This document shows positions 1 to 7,447 of a stretch of DNA of 64,000 nt, piece by piece. The notes beneath the pieces were generated by a model that saw nothing but the letters and a program-made list of their open reading frames with translations, did not search any database and was not told the DNA's origin. The DNA comes from Falsiruegeria mediterranea M17. GTDB lineage: Bacteria > Pseudomonadota > Alphaproteobacteria > Rhodobacterales > Rhodobacteraceae. The first letter of the stretch is position 1. Each line of letters starts with the position of its first letter. The stretch lies in NCBI RefSeq assembly GCF_900302455.1, contig NZ_ONZG01000008.1:1-64000 (forward strand). Reading direction: 5' to 3'. The position numbers were made by a program, and so were the translations under genes.

Positions 1-138
1 TACAAATCCACGTGCTTCAATCCCGCCCTCCGTCAAAACGAAGAGCCTAACAGGACAGGCCAATCAGCCCATCTGCAGCAAGACAATCTCGCCGCTTACG
101 TGGTGCAGTATTCCACCGGCGTTCTCAACGGCCTTTGA
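1..138 (+). CDS. Possible 3' end of an unidentified gene (partial)
   Basis: Frame 1 is open from the window edge to a TGA at 136-138, giving 45 residues that end in STGVLNGL. The start lies outside the window. The composition is polar (many Gln, Asn and Ser), and I recognise no family. An open stretch of 45 codons is weak evidence in GC-rich DNA, so it may be non-coding. Its neighbours, a small ORF and a methyltransferase remnant, suggest that this edge belongs to a decayed mobile or phage-derived region. Confidence 0.25.
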   Translation, partial: YKSTCFNPALRQNEEPNRTGQSAHLQQDNLAAYVVQYSTGVLNGL

Positions 139-197
139 ACTGGATTTCAACAGTAGGGTTTGGGTGTGTTTTGCCCTTGCAAGGGGCTGTAGTGGCG

Positions 198-223
198 CTG
201 GTCTCGACCTATGTCGAGACCAG
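198..223. repeat. Perfect 11-bp inverted repeat with 4-nt loop
   Basis: CTGGTCTCGAC at 198-208 is followed by the loop CTAT and by the exact reverse complement at 213-223. It ends one base before the AGAGGAG ribosome-binding site (225-231) of the small ORF starting at 240. No T-run follows, so it is not an obvious intrinsic terminator. It could be an operator or a translational control hairpin for the small ORF, or the end of an upstream transcript. Confidence 0.6.
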
Positions 224-239
224 CAGAGGAGATGACTTG

Positions 240-386
240 ATGTTGGAATTTCGGATCAAGAAACACCGCAACGGGACCTTTGAAGTGGACGGCCAGACCT
301 TTCCAGACGAGGCCACAGCAGTGAACATGTGCATCCGGATGGCCCAGGACCTGGATAAGCCGTACCGCATCTACTACCCCCTCTGA
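240..386 (+). CDS. Small hypothetical protein (48 aa)
   Basis: The frame is open further upstream, but ATG at 240 is chosen because AGAGGAG (225-231) lies 8 nt before it. The ATG at 232 is in another frame and stops at once. The product has 48 residues, is mixed charged, begins MLEFRIKK and ends PYRIYYPL, with no signal peptide or membrane segment. I do not recognise a family. A perfect 11-bp hairpin precedes the ribosome-binding site. The 3' end overlaps the antisense methyltransferase remnant by 13 bp. It may be a phage or element-encoded small protein. Confidence 0.5.
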   Translation: MLEFRIKKHRNGTFEVDGQTFPDEATAVNMCIRMAQDLDKPYRIYYPL

Positions 387-613
387 AGCTCAGCCTTCAG
401 CTCATTGAACGCGCGCGCTGCAGCCAGTGGCATCACCCCGTTAACGGCCGCAGCGGATCGGTCCAACCCGAAGGCCAACCCATCAACAGGTCGGTAAAGC
501 GAGGGTTTAAGGACAGGCCATCGGTCGAGTGTTTCGCCCCACAGCTCACATTCACCCAGGCCCGGTGCGAAGGGCAGGGTGCGACGTGGTTGCTCAGGTG
601 GCGCTTCCGGGCG
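374..613 (-). pseudogene. Remnant of phage-type DNA (cytosine-5) methyltransferase, C-terminal part
   Basis: On the minus strand one frame is open from just after a TAA at 614-616 to a TAG at 374-376, about 79 codons with no ATG start. The end reads VNGVMPLAAARAF followed by NELKAELQRG. This resembles the GN-G-V-P-L-A-A-A (motif X) tail of phage and plasmid C5 methyltransferases, with G of GNGV replaced by V. Upstream residues such as LPFAPG and LWGETLDRWPVLKPSLY also fit the region before motif X. The catalytic part is absent, and glnE starts 44 bp away. I read it as a fossil of an integrated element. An overlapping frame contains LNPRFTDLLMGWPSGWTD, also typical of phage methyltransferases, so the true frame is uncertain. 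Confidence 0.5.
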
Positions 614-657
614 TTATCGCATTGACGCGGGCGGCGGGGGATGGTCACCCTGCGGGC

Positions 658-3444
658 ATGACCACACCGCTGCATATCTCCCGCACGCCCCGACCTTTTG
701 ACCCTGACCTTGGCACCGAGACGCTCGACCGGTTTCCTGCATTATCGTCTGAACGCGCGGCGCTTATATCGGGCACTGCGGGCAGCAGCCCGTATCTGAA
801 AGGTGTGCTGGAACAAGAGGCCGAATGGCTGGCCGAGGCGCTGGATGACCCAGAGGGCGCGGTGGCGCGGGTTTTTGCGGACTGTCGGGCGTTGCCCTTC
901 GATCAGCTCAAGCCGGGGCTGCGGCGGGCCAAACGGCGGATCGCGGGGCTGACTGCCCTGGCCGATCTGTCCGGCGGCTGGCCATTGGAGCGGGTGACAG
1001 GCGTTCTGACCGACTTTGGCGCCTTGGCGGCGGATGTGGCAGCCAAGGCCGAGATTGCCAATCTGATCCGGCGCAAGAAACTGCCGGGGCAGACCGAGGA
1101 CGACATCGAGACGGCGGGCGGCATGGTTATTCTGGCCATGGGCAAGATGGGGGCGCATGAGCTGAACTACAGCTCGGACATCGACCTGATCGTGCTCTTT
1201 GACGAGACCCGCTATGACCCCGATGATTTCTATGAGGCGCGGCAGGGGATGGTGCGGGCGACGCGGAATTTTTGCGCCGCGCTCAGCGACCGGACGGCGG
1301 ATGGCTATGTGTTCCGCACCGACCTGCGCCTGCGCCCCGATCCGGCGGTGACGCCTGTGTGCCTGGCGACCGAAGCCGCCGAGCGGTATTACGAGAGCCT
1401 GGGCCGCACCTGGGAGCGGGCGGCTTATATCAAGGCGCGGGCCTGCGCCGGTGACATCGCGGCGGGGGAGCAATTCCTGAAGACGTTGACACCCTTTGTC
1501 TGGCGGCGGCATCTGGATTTCGCCGCTATTCAGGACGCCCATGACATGCGCCTGCGGATCCGCGAGAACAAAGGCACTGGCGGGCCGATTACCGTGCCGG
1601 GTCACGACATGAAGCTGGGTCGGGGCGGCATACGCGAGATCGAGTTTTTCACGCAGACTCGTCAGCTGATCGCCGGTGGGCGTGATCGGGACCTGCGCGT
1701 GCGAGGAACTGTGCCGGGGTTGGCGGCATTGGCAGCCAAGGGGTGGATCCCGCAGGATGTGGCCGAAAAGCTAACCGATCACTATCGCGCGCATCGCGAC
1801 GTCGAGCACCGCATTCAGATGGTCCACGACGCGCAAACCCACCGTGTGCCTAAGTCTCAGGACGGGATGGAGCGGGTGGCCTGTCTGATGGATCTGGACC
1901 TTGCTGGCCTTCAAACCGACCTCAAGGAACGCCTGACCGAGGTGCATGACCTGACCGAAGGGTTCTTTGCGCCTGACGCGGCGCCAGCCCCCGCACATGA
2001 CCCCGCGCCGGTGGAGTTTGACACCGATGTCATTGCCCGCTGGCCGACGTATCCCGCACTCCGGTCCCAACGCGGCGCGCAGATTTTCGAACGAATCAAG
2101 CCCGAGTTGCTGTCGCGCCTGTCGCGCACGGCCAAACCGGACGAGGCGCTGATGGCTTTGGACGGGTTCCTGGCGGGGTTGCCTGCCGGGGTGCAGCTTT
2201 TTTCCCTGTTCGAGGCCAACACACAGCTCATCGACCTGCTGGTCGACATTGTCGGCACCTCTCATACTTTGGCCAGTCACCTGTCGCGCAACGCATCCGT
2301 GTTCGACGCGGTCATTGGCGGGTCGTTCTTTGATGACTGGCCGGGGGAGCAGCTGTTGCAGGCCGAGCTGTCTGACGCATTGGGCGCAGAGGGAGACTAT
2401 GAACGCCAACTCGACATGGCGCGGCGCTGGACCAAGGAATGGCATTTCCGCGTCGGTGTGCATCATCTACGCGGGCTGATCGACGGAGCTACGGCAGGGC
2501 GGCAGTATTCGGACCTGGCGAGTGCCGTGATCGCTGCGATCCTACCGATCGTCACGGCCCAGTTCGAGGCCAAGCATGGGCCCGCACCGGGGCGGGGCAT
2601 GGCAGTTCTGGGCATGGGATCGCTGGGGGCCGAACGGCTCAACTCGACATCCGATCTGGATTTGATCGTGATCTATGACCCGCAAGGGGTGGAAATGTCC
2701 GACGGCAAGCGTCCGCTGTCGACACGGCCCTATTTTGCGCGCTTCACCCAGGCGTTGATCACGGCGCTGACGGCGCCGATGGCGCAGGGCAGGCTCTATG
2801 AGGTGGACATGCGCCTGCGCCCCTCGGGCAGTCAGGGGCCGGTCGCGACCAGTTGGAGCAGCTTTACCAACTATCAGCAGAACGAGGCCTGGGTGTGGGA
2901 GCATCTGGCCCTGACCCGCGCGCGCGCGGTGGCCGGTGACGCAAGCCTTGGCGAAGATATCGAGGCGTTCCGCCAAGAGGTGCTGAAAGAGCCACGTGAC
3001 CGCACGAAAGTTCTGACCGAAGTGATTGAGATGCGCGCGCGTCTGGCCGCTGCCAAGCATCCCACGGGTATCTGGGACGCCAAAACCGGGCCAGGACGGA
3101 TGCTGGACATCGAACTGATGGCCCAAACCGGCAGTCTGCTGGCGGGCAATTCGGCGCGGGACGTGCATTCCGGTTTGGACGCGGCGGTCGCTGTTGGGGC
3201 GCTGAATGTCGCGGATGCCCAAACCCTCAAAGACACCTATGACCTATGCTGGTCGGTGCAAACGGCGGCGCGGCTGCTATCGGGGCAAGGCATCGAGGTC
3301 GAAAAGATCGGCGAAGGCGGCGGCGCATTCCTGTGCCGCAGTGCCGGGTTTGATCAGATCACGGATCTTGAGGCGGCGCTGGCCGATGGGTACGCAAAAG
3401 CGGACGCCGCGATCACTGCGACATTGGAGAAGGGGCAGGGATGA
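658..3444 (+). CDS. glnE: Bifunctional glutamine synthetase adenylyltransferase/adenylyl-removing enzyme
   Basis: GlnE adenylylates and deadenylylates glutamine synthetase in response to PII and glutamine, setting ammonium assimilation. The 928-residue product has the two expected nucleotidyltransferase domains. The first metal-binding motif is MGKMGAHELNYSSDIDL (residues 161-177, with D174 and D176). The second is GMGSLGAERLNSTSDLDL (residues 652-669, with D666 and D668). The N-terminal copy is the deadenylylase and the C-terminal copy the adenylylase by family knowledge. The reading frame extends upstream to 529, but ATG 658 (MTTPLHISRT) is preferred because the earlier part overlaps the antisense methyltransferase remnant and looks non-protein-like; no strong ribosome-binding site is seen. 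The stop overlaps the ATG of the next gene. Confidence 0.97.
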   Translation: MTTPLHISRTPRPFDPDLGTETLDRFPALSSERAALISGTAGSSPYLKGVLEQEAEWLAEALDDPEGAVARVFADCRALPFDQLKPGLRRAKRRIAGLTALADLSGGWPLERVTGVLTDFGALAADVAAKAEIANLIRRKKLPGQTEDDIETAGGMVILAMGKMGAHELNYSSDIDLIVLFDETRYDPDDFYEARQGMVRATRNFCAALSDRTADGYVFRTDLRLRPDPAVTPVCLATEAAERYYESLGRTWERAAYIKARACAGDIAAGEQFLKTLTPFVWRRHLDFAAIQDAHDMRLRIRENKGTGGPITVPGHDMKLGRGGIREIEFFTQTRQLIAGGRDRDLRVRGTVPGLAALAAKGWIPQDVAEKLTDHYRAHRDVEHRIQMVHDAQTHRVPKSQDGMERVACLMDLDLAGLQTDLKERLTEVHDLTEGFFAPDAAPAPAHDPAPVEFDTDVIARWPTYPALRSQRGAQIFERIKPELLSRLSRTAKPDEALMALDGFLAGLPAGVQLFSLFEANTQLIDLLVDIVGTSHTLASHLSRNASVFDAVIGGSFFDDWPGEQLLQAELSDALGAEGDYERQLDMARRWTKEWHFRVGVHHLRGLIDGATAGRQYSDLASAVIAAILPIVTAQFEAKHGPAPGRGMAVLGMGSLGAERLNSTSDLDLIVIYDPQGVEMSDGKRPLSTRPYFARFTQALITALTAPMAQGRLYEVDMRLRPSGSQGPVATSWSSFTNYQQNEAWVWEHLALTRARAVAGDASLGEDIEAFRQEVLKEPRDRTKVLTEVIEMRARLAAAKHPTGIWDAKTGPGRMLDIELMAQTGSLLAGNSARDVHSGLDAAVAVGALNVADAQTLKDTYDLCWSVQTAARLLSGQGIEVEKIGEGGGAFLCRSAGFDQITDLEAALADGYAKADAAITATLEKGQG

Positions 3445-3722
3445 CAGGTGAACGGGACATGCTGGACCCCAAGGGGTTGATCCGAGAGTCTTATCGGATC
3501 GAGGGTATCGTGGCATCGCAATGTCGCAGTATCTTTCTGGATTGGGCGCTGAGCCTGCCAGACGGTCAGGATTCCCGCGATGCCATCGCTGCGCTTCTGG
3601 ATCGCTATGCAGACCAGCCCGAGGACCATCCGATGTCCGTCGTTCTGCGTCAGGGGCTGGCTGAAATGAAATCTCCTAAGCGTCGAGGCGGGTGGCGTTC
3701 TCGACCAAGAGACAATGTTTGA
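3441..3722 (+). CDS. Conserved small protein coupled to glnE
   Basis: The 93-residue product starts at an ATGA overlap with the glnE stop, which implies translational coupling. It begins MTGERDMLDPKGLIRESYR and has the segment GIVASQCRSIFLDWALSLP, predicted helical, then a basic tail (KSPKRRGGWRSRPRDN). There is no signal peptide or membrane segment. I know similar small proteins after glnE in Rhodobacterales, but no function is established to my knowledge. A role linked to nitrogen regulation is only inferred from position. Confidence 0.8.
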   Translation: MTGERDMLDPKGLIRESYRIEGIVASQCRSIFLDWALSLPDGQDSRDAIAALLDRYADQPEDHPMSVVLRQGLAEMKSPKRRGGWRSRPRDNV

Positions 3723-3756
3723 GTTTGTTTATCACTCCGGAAACAATCCTTTAGAA

Positions 3757-3821
3757 GGTCCGAAATTGTTCCAAAACCTCTAAATCGGTCGGAAATTGTC
3801 TCAAAGTTGCCTCAATTGAGG
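3757..3821 (+). promoter_or_regulatory. Direct repeats and palindrome upstream of the lipoprotein gene
   Basis: Two near-identical 20-mers, GGTCCGAAATTGTTCCAAAA (3757-3776) and GGTCGGAAATTGTCTCAAAG (3787-3806), lie exactly 30 bp apart, about three helical turns. A perfect 12-bp palindrome CCTCAATTGAGG follows at 3810-3821. GGAAACAAT at 3739-3747 partly mirrors the repeats. The block sits in the 165-bp AT-richer gap before the lipoprotein gene at 3888, so tandem regulator binding sites are plausible. No regulator can be named. Confidence 0.4.
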
Positions 3822-3887
3822 ACGAAACCTTGATGCATCAAAGGTGCAAAGAGTCTCAGTGAGGGGCTCGTTCAAGGAGAAGAGACA

Positions 3888-4667
3888 ATGAAATCCATGC
3901 GACTGATTATGCTGATGGGTTTGGGACTGACTGTCTCGGCATGTGCTGCTGTCGACGTGCCGACGCGCAACGCCCCTTACGAGCAACTGCCCGATGGCGC
4001 CGTTGCGGCCCCCGCAGGCTATGAACTCACACAAGTTGAACGCCAGCCCATTCCCACCGCTGCCGTAGGGCAGGTGGCCATCGCCGCATCGCGGGCTGCA
4101 ACCGATGATGCCTCGACCGGTCTGGCCAATGCGCTTACCATCGTACCGGGCCAGGCTCCGGTGTCCGTCAATACCGTGACCGTGCTGGTCCCGCGCGCGC
4201 TGAAAGTGTCCGAAGCAAACCGGTATCTGCCGCGTGGCGACATCGTATGGCGCGAAGATCCCATTGGTGACCGTCACGCTCAGGTCCAGAAAATCGTGCA
4301 GGCTGCCATCGTTCAGGGTGTGACCCCGCTGAACGGTCCCGCGTCGGTTGACGTTGTCATTCAAGTCAAGCGTTTCCACGCGCTGACAGAAAAGGCCCGT
4401 TACACCACCGGCGGTGTCCACTCGATCACATTCGATCTGGTGCTGAAGAACCCTAAAACCGGCGAGAATGTCGTGCCGGTCCGCGAAGTGCGCGCCGATC
4501 TGGACGCATTCGGCGGTCAGCAGGCCCTGCAGGCCGAAGCCCGTGGTCTGACCCAAAAGGTCCGTATCACCAACCACCTGGCCGAAGTGATCCGCCAAGA
4601 GCTGACCAACCCCGAAGGTTACAAGAACGCTTCGCTTGGCTTCTTCCAGGTGCTCAACAACATCTGA
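3888..4667 (+). CDS. Conserved lipoprotein of Rhodobacterales type
   Basis: The 259-residue protein has a lipoprotein signal: a hydrophobic stretch followed by LTVSAC, with the lipidated cysteine at residue 19. The start ATG 3888 has AAGGAG 7-12 bases upstream. The mature part is soluble in character. It includes VTVLVPRALKVSEANRY and GGVHSITFDLVLKNPKTGE, suggesting a beta-rich domain, possibly binding envelope components. I have seen homologues in roseobacters annotated only as domains of unknown function (perhaps DUF6778, not verified). It appears monocistronic; the next gene begins 38 bp downstream. Upstream repeats may control it. Confidence 0.85.
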   Translation: MKSMRLIMLMGLGLTVSACAAVDVPTRNAPYEQLPDGAVAAPAGYELTQVERQPIPTAAVGQVAIAASRAATDDASTGLANALTIVPGQAPVSVNTVTVLVPRALKVSEANRYLPRGDIVWREDPIGDRHAQVQKIVQAAIVQGVTPLNGPASVDVVIQVKRFHALTEKARYTTGGVHSITFDLVLKNPKTGENVVPVREVRADLDAFGGQQALQAEARGLTQKVRITNHLAEVIRQELTNPEGYKNASLGFFQVLNNI

Positions 4668-4705
4668 GCCTTTCACAGCCAGACCAATCTTAGTAAGAGG
4701 GCGCC

Positions 4706-5929
4706 ATGACAGCGCCCTCTTTTGCATCTCAAAGCCCCGCAGATCGCCCAACCGTCCGCATGAAGCCCAAGACCAACGCCCGCGCCGTGCGGCATGGTTT
4801 CCCTTGGGTTTATGCCAACGAGATAGTCACTGACCGCCGGACCAAGAAACTGGCCCCTGGGACGCTGGCCGTTCTCGAGGATGAGACGCGCCAACCTCTG
4901 GGGCTGGTCTCGGTCAATCCGAACTCTAAAATTTTCGCGCGGATGCTGGACCGCGATCCAGCTGCCGAGCTGACCGCCGCCTGGTTCGAGGCGCGTTTGA
5001 GCAAGGCACTGAACCTGCGCGAACAGCTCTACGATGCACCGTTCTATCGTCTGGTTCACGCCGAGGCCGATGGGTTGCCGGGCGTGATCATCGACCGCTT
5101 CGGCGATGCCTGCGTTCTGCAACCCAATGCCGCCTGGGCTGACGTACATCTCGATCTGCTGTCTGAGGCACTGGCCAAGGTCACCGGGGTCACCACCATC
5201 CTGAAGAACGCTTCGGGTCGTACACGTGGTTTGGAAGGGTTGGATGATGTGAATGCGGTGCTCAAGGGCGCCGCGCCGGACGCGCCGGTACATGTGCCGA
5301 TGAACGGGGCGACTTATATGGCGGACCTTACTGGCGGTCAGAAGACAGGTCTTTTCTTTGATCAGCGCGAAAACCACGCCTTTGCAGCGCGGTTGGTACA
5401 TCCTGGCGCCAAGGTGCTGGATGTCTTTTCGCATGTGGGCGGTTTTGGCCTGGCCATGCTTGCCGGTGGAGCAGGCGAGGCGCTGTCGGTTGATGGTTCG
5501 GCAGCAGCCTTGAGCTTGGCAGAGCAGGGCGCTGAGGCGAGCGGGGTGGGTGATCGTTTCACCACGCGCAAGGGGGATGCCTTTGACGTGCTGACTGCGC
5601 TAGCGGATGAAGGGCGAAGCTATGACGTCGTGATCTGCGACCCGCCTGCCTTTGCACCGTCGAAACAGGCGTTGGAGGCCGGACTGCGCGCCTATGAACG
5701 TGTGGCCCGACTGGCCGCGCCTCTGGTGCGAGAGGGGGGATATCTGGGCCTTTGCTCCTGTTCCCACGCTGCTGACCTGGGCAAGTTCCGCACCGCATCG
5801 GCGCGCGGCATCGGACGAACCGGGCGCAGCGCTCAGCTGCTTCACACTGGATACGCTGGCCCGGATCACCCGCAACTGCCGCAACTGGCCGAAAGCGGAT
5901 ATCTCAAGGCGGTCTTCTTCCGCCTATGA
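4706..5929 (+). CDS. Class I SAM-dependent rRNA methyltransferase, RlmI family
   Basis: The 407-residue protein looks like the RlmI/RlmK family that makes 5-methylcytosine in large-subunit rRNA. The N-terminal third (HGFPWVYANEIV, then GTLAVLEDE) fits a PUA RNA-binding domain. The SAM-binding motif VLDVFSHVGGFGLAML lies near residue 237, followed by the catalytic motif CDPPAFAPSK at residues 311-320. A second cysteine pair motif, LCSCSHAA, precedes the C-terminus, which ends AESGYLKAVFFRL. The start ATG 4706 has a weak GAGGGC upstream; an internal start at MKPKTNARAVRHG is possible. The stop overlaps the start of the PIN gene by 4 bp. The exact target nucleotide cannot be deduced here. Confidence 0.92.
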   Translation: MTAPSFASQSPADRPTVRMKPKTNARAVRHGFPWVYANEIVTDRRTKKLAPGTLAVLEDETRQPLGLVSVNPNSKIFARMLDRDPAAELTAAWFEARLSKALNLREQLYDAPFYRLVHAEADGLPGVIIDRFGDACVLQPNAAWADVHLDLLSEALAKVTGVTTILKNASGRTRGLEGLDDVNAVLKGAAPDAPVHVPMNGATYMADLTGGQKTGLFFDQRENHAFAARLVHPGAKVLDVFSHVGGFGLAMLAGGAGEALSVDGSAAALSLAEQGAEASGVGDRFTTRKGDAFDVLTALADEGRSYDVVICDPPAFAPSKQALEAGLRAYERVARLAAPLVREGGYLGLCSCSHAADLGKFRTASARGIGRTGRSAQLLHTGYAGPDHPQLPQLAESGYLKAVFFRL

Positions 5930-6468
5930 AGGCTGTTCTGGACACCTGCGTCATCTACCCCACTGTGATGCGCGAGATGCTGTTGGGCGCGGCCAAGGCG
6001 GGGTTCTACACCCCGTTGTGGTCGGCCCGGATCCTGGAGGAATGGGCACGCGCCAGCATCAAGCTGGGTCCCACGGGTGAAGCGCAGGCCCGGTCCGAGA
6101 TTGCGCTTGCCCGCGCGAATTGGCCAGGGGCCGAAGTTGCGCCGGCACCGGGCATTGAACAACGCCTCTGGTTGCCTGATGCGGCGGATGTCCACGTGTT
6201 GGCCGCAGCGGTTGCTGGATCCGCAGATCTGATCGTTACCGTCAATCGCCGCGACTTTCCGCGTCACCTGTTGGCGGAAGAGGGGCTGGACCGCATCGAC
6301 CCCGATACATTGCTTATGCAGTTTTGGCAGGACCAGCCCGATCAGATCGCCTTGGTCGCGGCAAAAGTGCTGGACGAGGCCAATCGCCTGTCCGGGGACG
6401 CATGGGAAATGCGCCCGTTGTTGAAAAAGGCGTGCCTGCCGCGATTGGCAAAAGCTCTGTCGATCTGA
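5926..6468 (+). CDS. PIN domain protein (putative RNase)
   Basis: The 180-residue protein starts MKAVLDTCVIYP, with the first PIN-domain acidic residue at D6. LPDAADVHVLAAA supplies the central acidic residues, and ADLIVTVNRRDFP gives the C-terminal N-x-x-D-F motif. PIN domains are metal-dependent ribonucleases. It matches in style the RSP_2648-type PIN family of Rhodobacterales. No antitoxin gene is next to it; instead it is translationally coupled (ATGA) to the rRNA methyltransferase. That pairing argues for a housekeeping role in RNA maturation rather than a toxin, though this is inference. Confidence 0.85.
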   Translation: MKAVLDTCVIYPTVMREMLLGAAKAGFYTPLWSARILEEWARASIKLGPTGEAQARSEIALARANWPGAEVAPAPGIEQRLWLPDAADVHVLAAAVAGSADLIVTVNRRDFPRHLLAEEGLDRIDPDTLLMQFWQDQPDQIALVAAKVLDEANRLSGDAWEMRPLLKKACLPRLAKALSI

Positions 6469-6499
6469 TCGCAGTTTCCGGGCCTTTGGGTGCCTCATT

Positions 6500-6542
6500 C
6501 GCCAATTGGCGGAAAACTGGTTAAGGTGTCACTATTTGACAC
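6500..6542 (+). promoter_or_regulatory. Two palindromes upstream of the methyltransferase gene
   Basis: CGCCAATTGGCG at 6500-6511 is a perfect 12-bp palindrome. GTGTCA (6526-6531) and TGACAC (6537-6542) form an inverted repeat with spacer CTATT. The second lies 21 bp before the ATG at 6564, overlapping where a promoter would be. TGTCA-N5-TGACA spacing suits a dimeric helix-turn-helix regulator. The pair may be a regulated promoter; no regulator is identified. Confidence 0.4.
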
Positions 6543-6563
6543 TTTGTTAGTCAGGGGGACTCC

Positions 6564-7376
6564 ATGTCTACCAACGCAGCCAATTTTGTCGGAGATATCC
6601 CACACCACTATGATACGGGTTTGGGACCAGCGATTTTTCACGACTATGCGGATCGCTTGGTCGAGAGATGCACCGCAACAGGGGCCACTGATGTTATCGA
6701 GATGGCGGCCGGCACCGGAATTGTTAGCCGCAAGCTTCGCGATCACCTTGACCCGGACGCAGCACTGACAGTTACCGATCTGAATGCGCCCATGTTGGAC
6801 ATTGCGCAATCCAAGTTTTCAGAGGGCGAGAATGTTCTGTTCCAAACGGCCGATGCGATGCAACTGCCATTTGACGACGACAGCTTTGATTTAATGCTGT
6901 GCCAATTCGGCGTGATGTTTTTTCCTGACAAGCCCGCGTCCTTCCGTGAGGCAAAGCGTGTTCTAAGACCCGGTGGACGCTATGTGTTCAACGTTTGGAG
7001 CGCGATGTCTGAAAACCCGTTTTCCGAGGTCGCGCATACGGTTGCAGCCAGCTTTTTTCCTGATGATCCGCCAGGCTTCTACAAGGTTCCGTTCCATTAT
7101 GGTGACCCGGATGTCGTTCGTGCGGATTTGGCTATTGCAGGCTGGTTGGACGTGGAGCATTTGACCACGAGGATAGACAAGGTGGTGGCAGACCCCCAGG
7201 GTTTTGCGACCGCTTTGGTCTATGGCAATCCCCTGATCGAACAGATCAGGGAGCGGGGCGGCGTTGATCCGGATGAGGTGGCAGATGCAATGTTGAGCGC
7301 GCTTCAGGGCCAGTTCGGCATGGGCGAAATGACGATGCCCTTGTCCGCAACCTTGTTTGACTGCCGTATGCCCTGA
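6564..7376 (+). CDS. Class I SAM-dependent methyltransferase (UbiE/type 11-like)
   Basis: The 270-residue protein has the Methyltransf_11 pattern: motif I VIEMAAGTGIVSRKL (near residues 45-59), the acidic end of beta 2 VTDLNAPML, motif II TADAMQLPFDDDSFDLMLC, and motif III LRPGGRYVFNVW. The substrate is unknown. Related UbiE-like enzymes act on quinones, lipids or small metabolites. The start at 6564 follows a CAGGGGG ribosome-binding site. It stands alone between palindromic upstream DNA and a downstream hairpin terminator, so it is probably a single-gene unit. Confidence 0.9.
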   Translation: MSTNAANFVGDIPHHYDTGLGPAIFHDYADRLVERCTATGATDVIEMAAGTGIVSRKLRDHLDPDAALTVTDLNAPMLDIAQSKFSEGENVLFQTADAMQLPFDDDSFDLMLCQFGVMFFPDKPASFREAKRVLRPGGRYVFNVWSAMSENPFSEVAHTVAASFFPDDPPGFYKVPFHYGDPDVVRADLAIAGWLDVEHLTTRIDKVVADPQGFATALVYGNPLIEQIRERGGVDPDEVADAMLSALQGQFGMGEMTMPLSATLFDCRMP

Positions 7377-7400
7377 CCGCAGCAGTCGCACAAAATACGA

Positions 7401-7426
7401 CACCCGCGCCAAGGCTGGCGCGGGTG
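7401..7426. terminator. Hairpin between convergent genes
   Basis: CACCCGCGCC (7401-7410), loop AAGGCT and GGCGCGGGTG (7417-7426) form a perfect 10-bp stem between the methyltransferase and the convergent amidase gene. On the minus strand it is followed by TCGTATTTTG, so it best serves the amidase gene. On the plus strand there is no T-run. Confidence 0.65.
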
Positions 7427-7447
7427 TACGAGCGTTGGGGGGCTGTT

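Noticed and set aside
433-675. Minus-strand 80-codon ORF as an intact gene
   Set aside because: Only its last 30 codons look protein-like; a neighbouring frame matches the methyltransferase tail better, so the region is treated as a remnant.
742-1605. Long minus-strand ORF of 287 codons antisense to glnE
   Set aside because: It lies wholly within glnE, has low-complexity His/Arg/Gln-rich composition typical of antisense frames in GC-rich DNA, and shows no motif.
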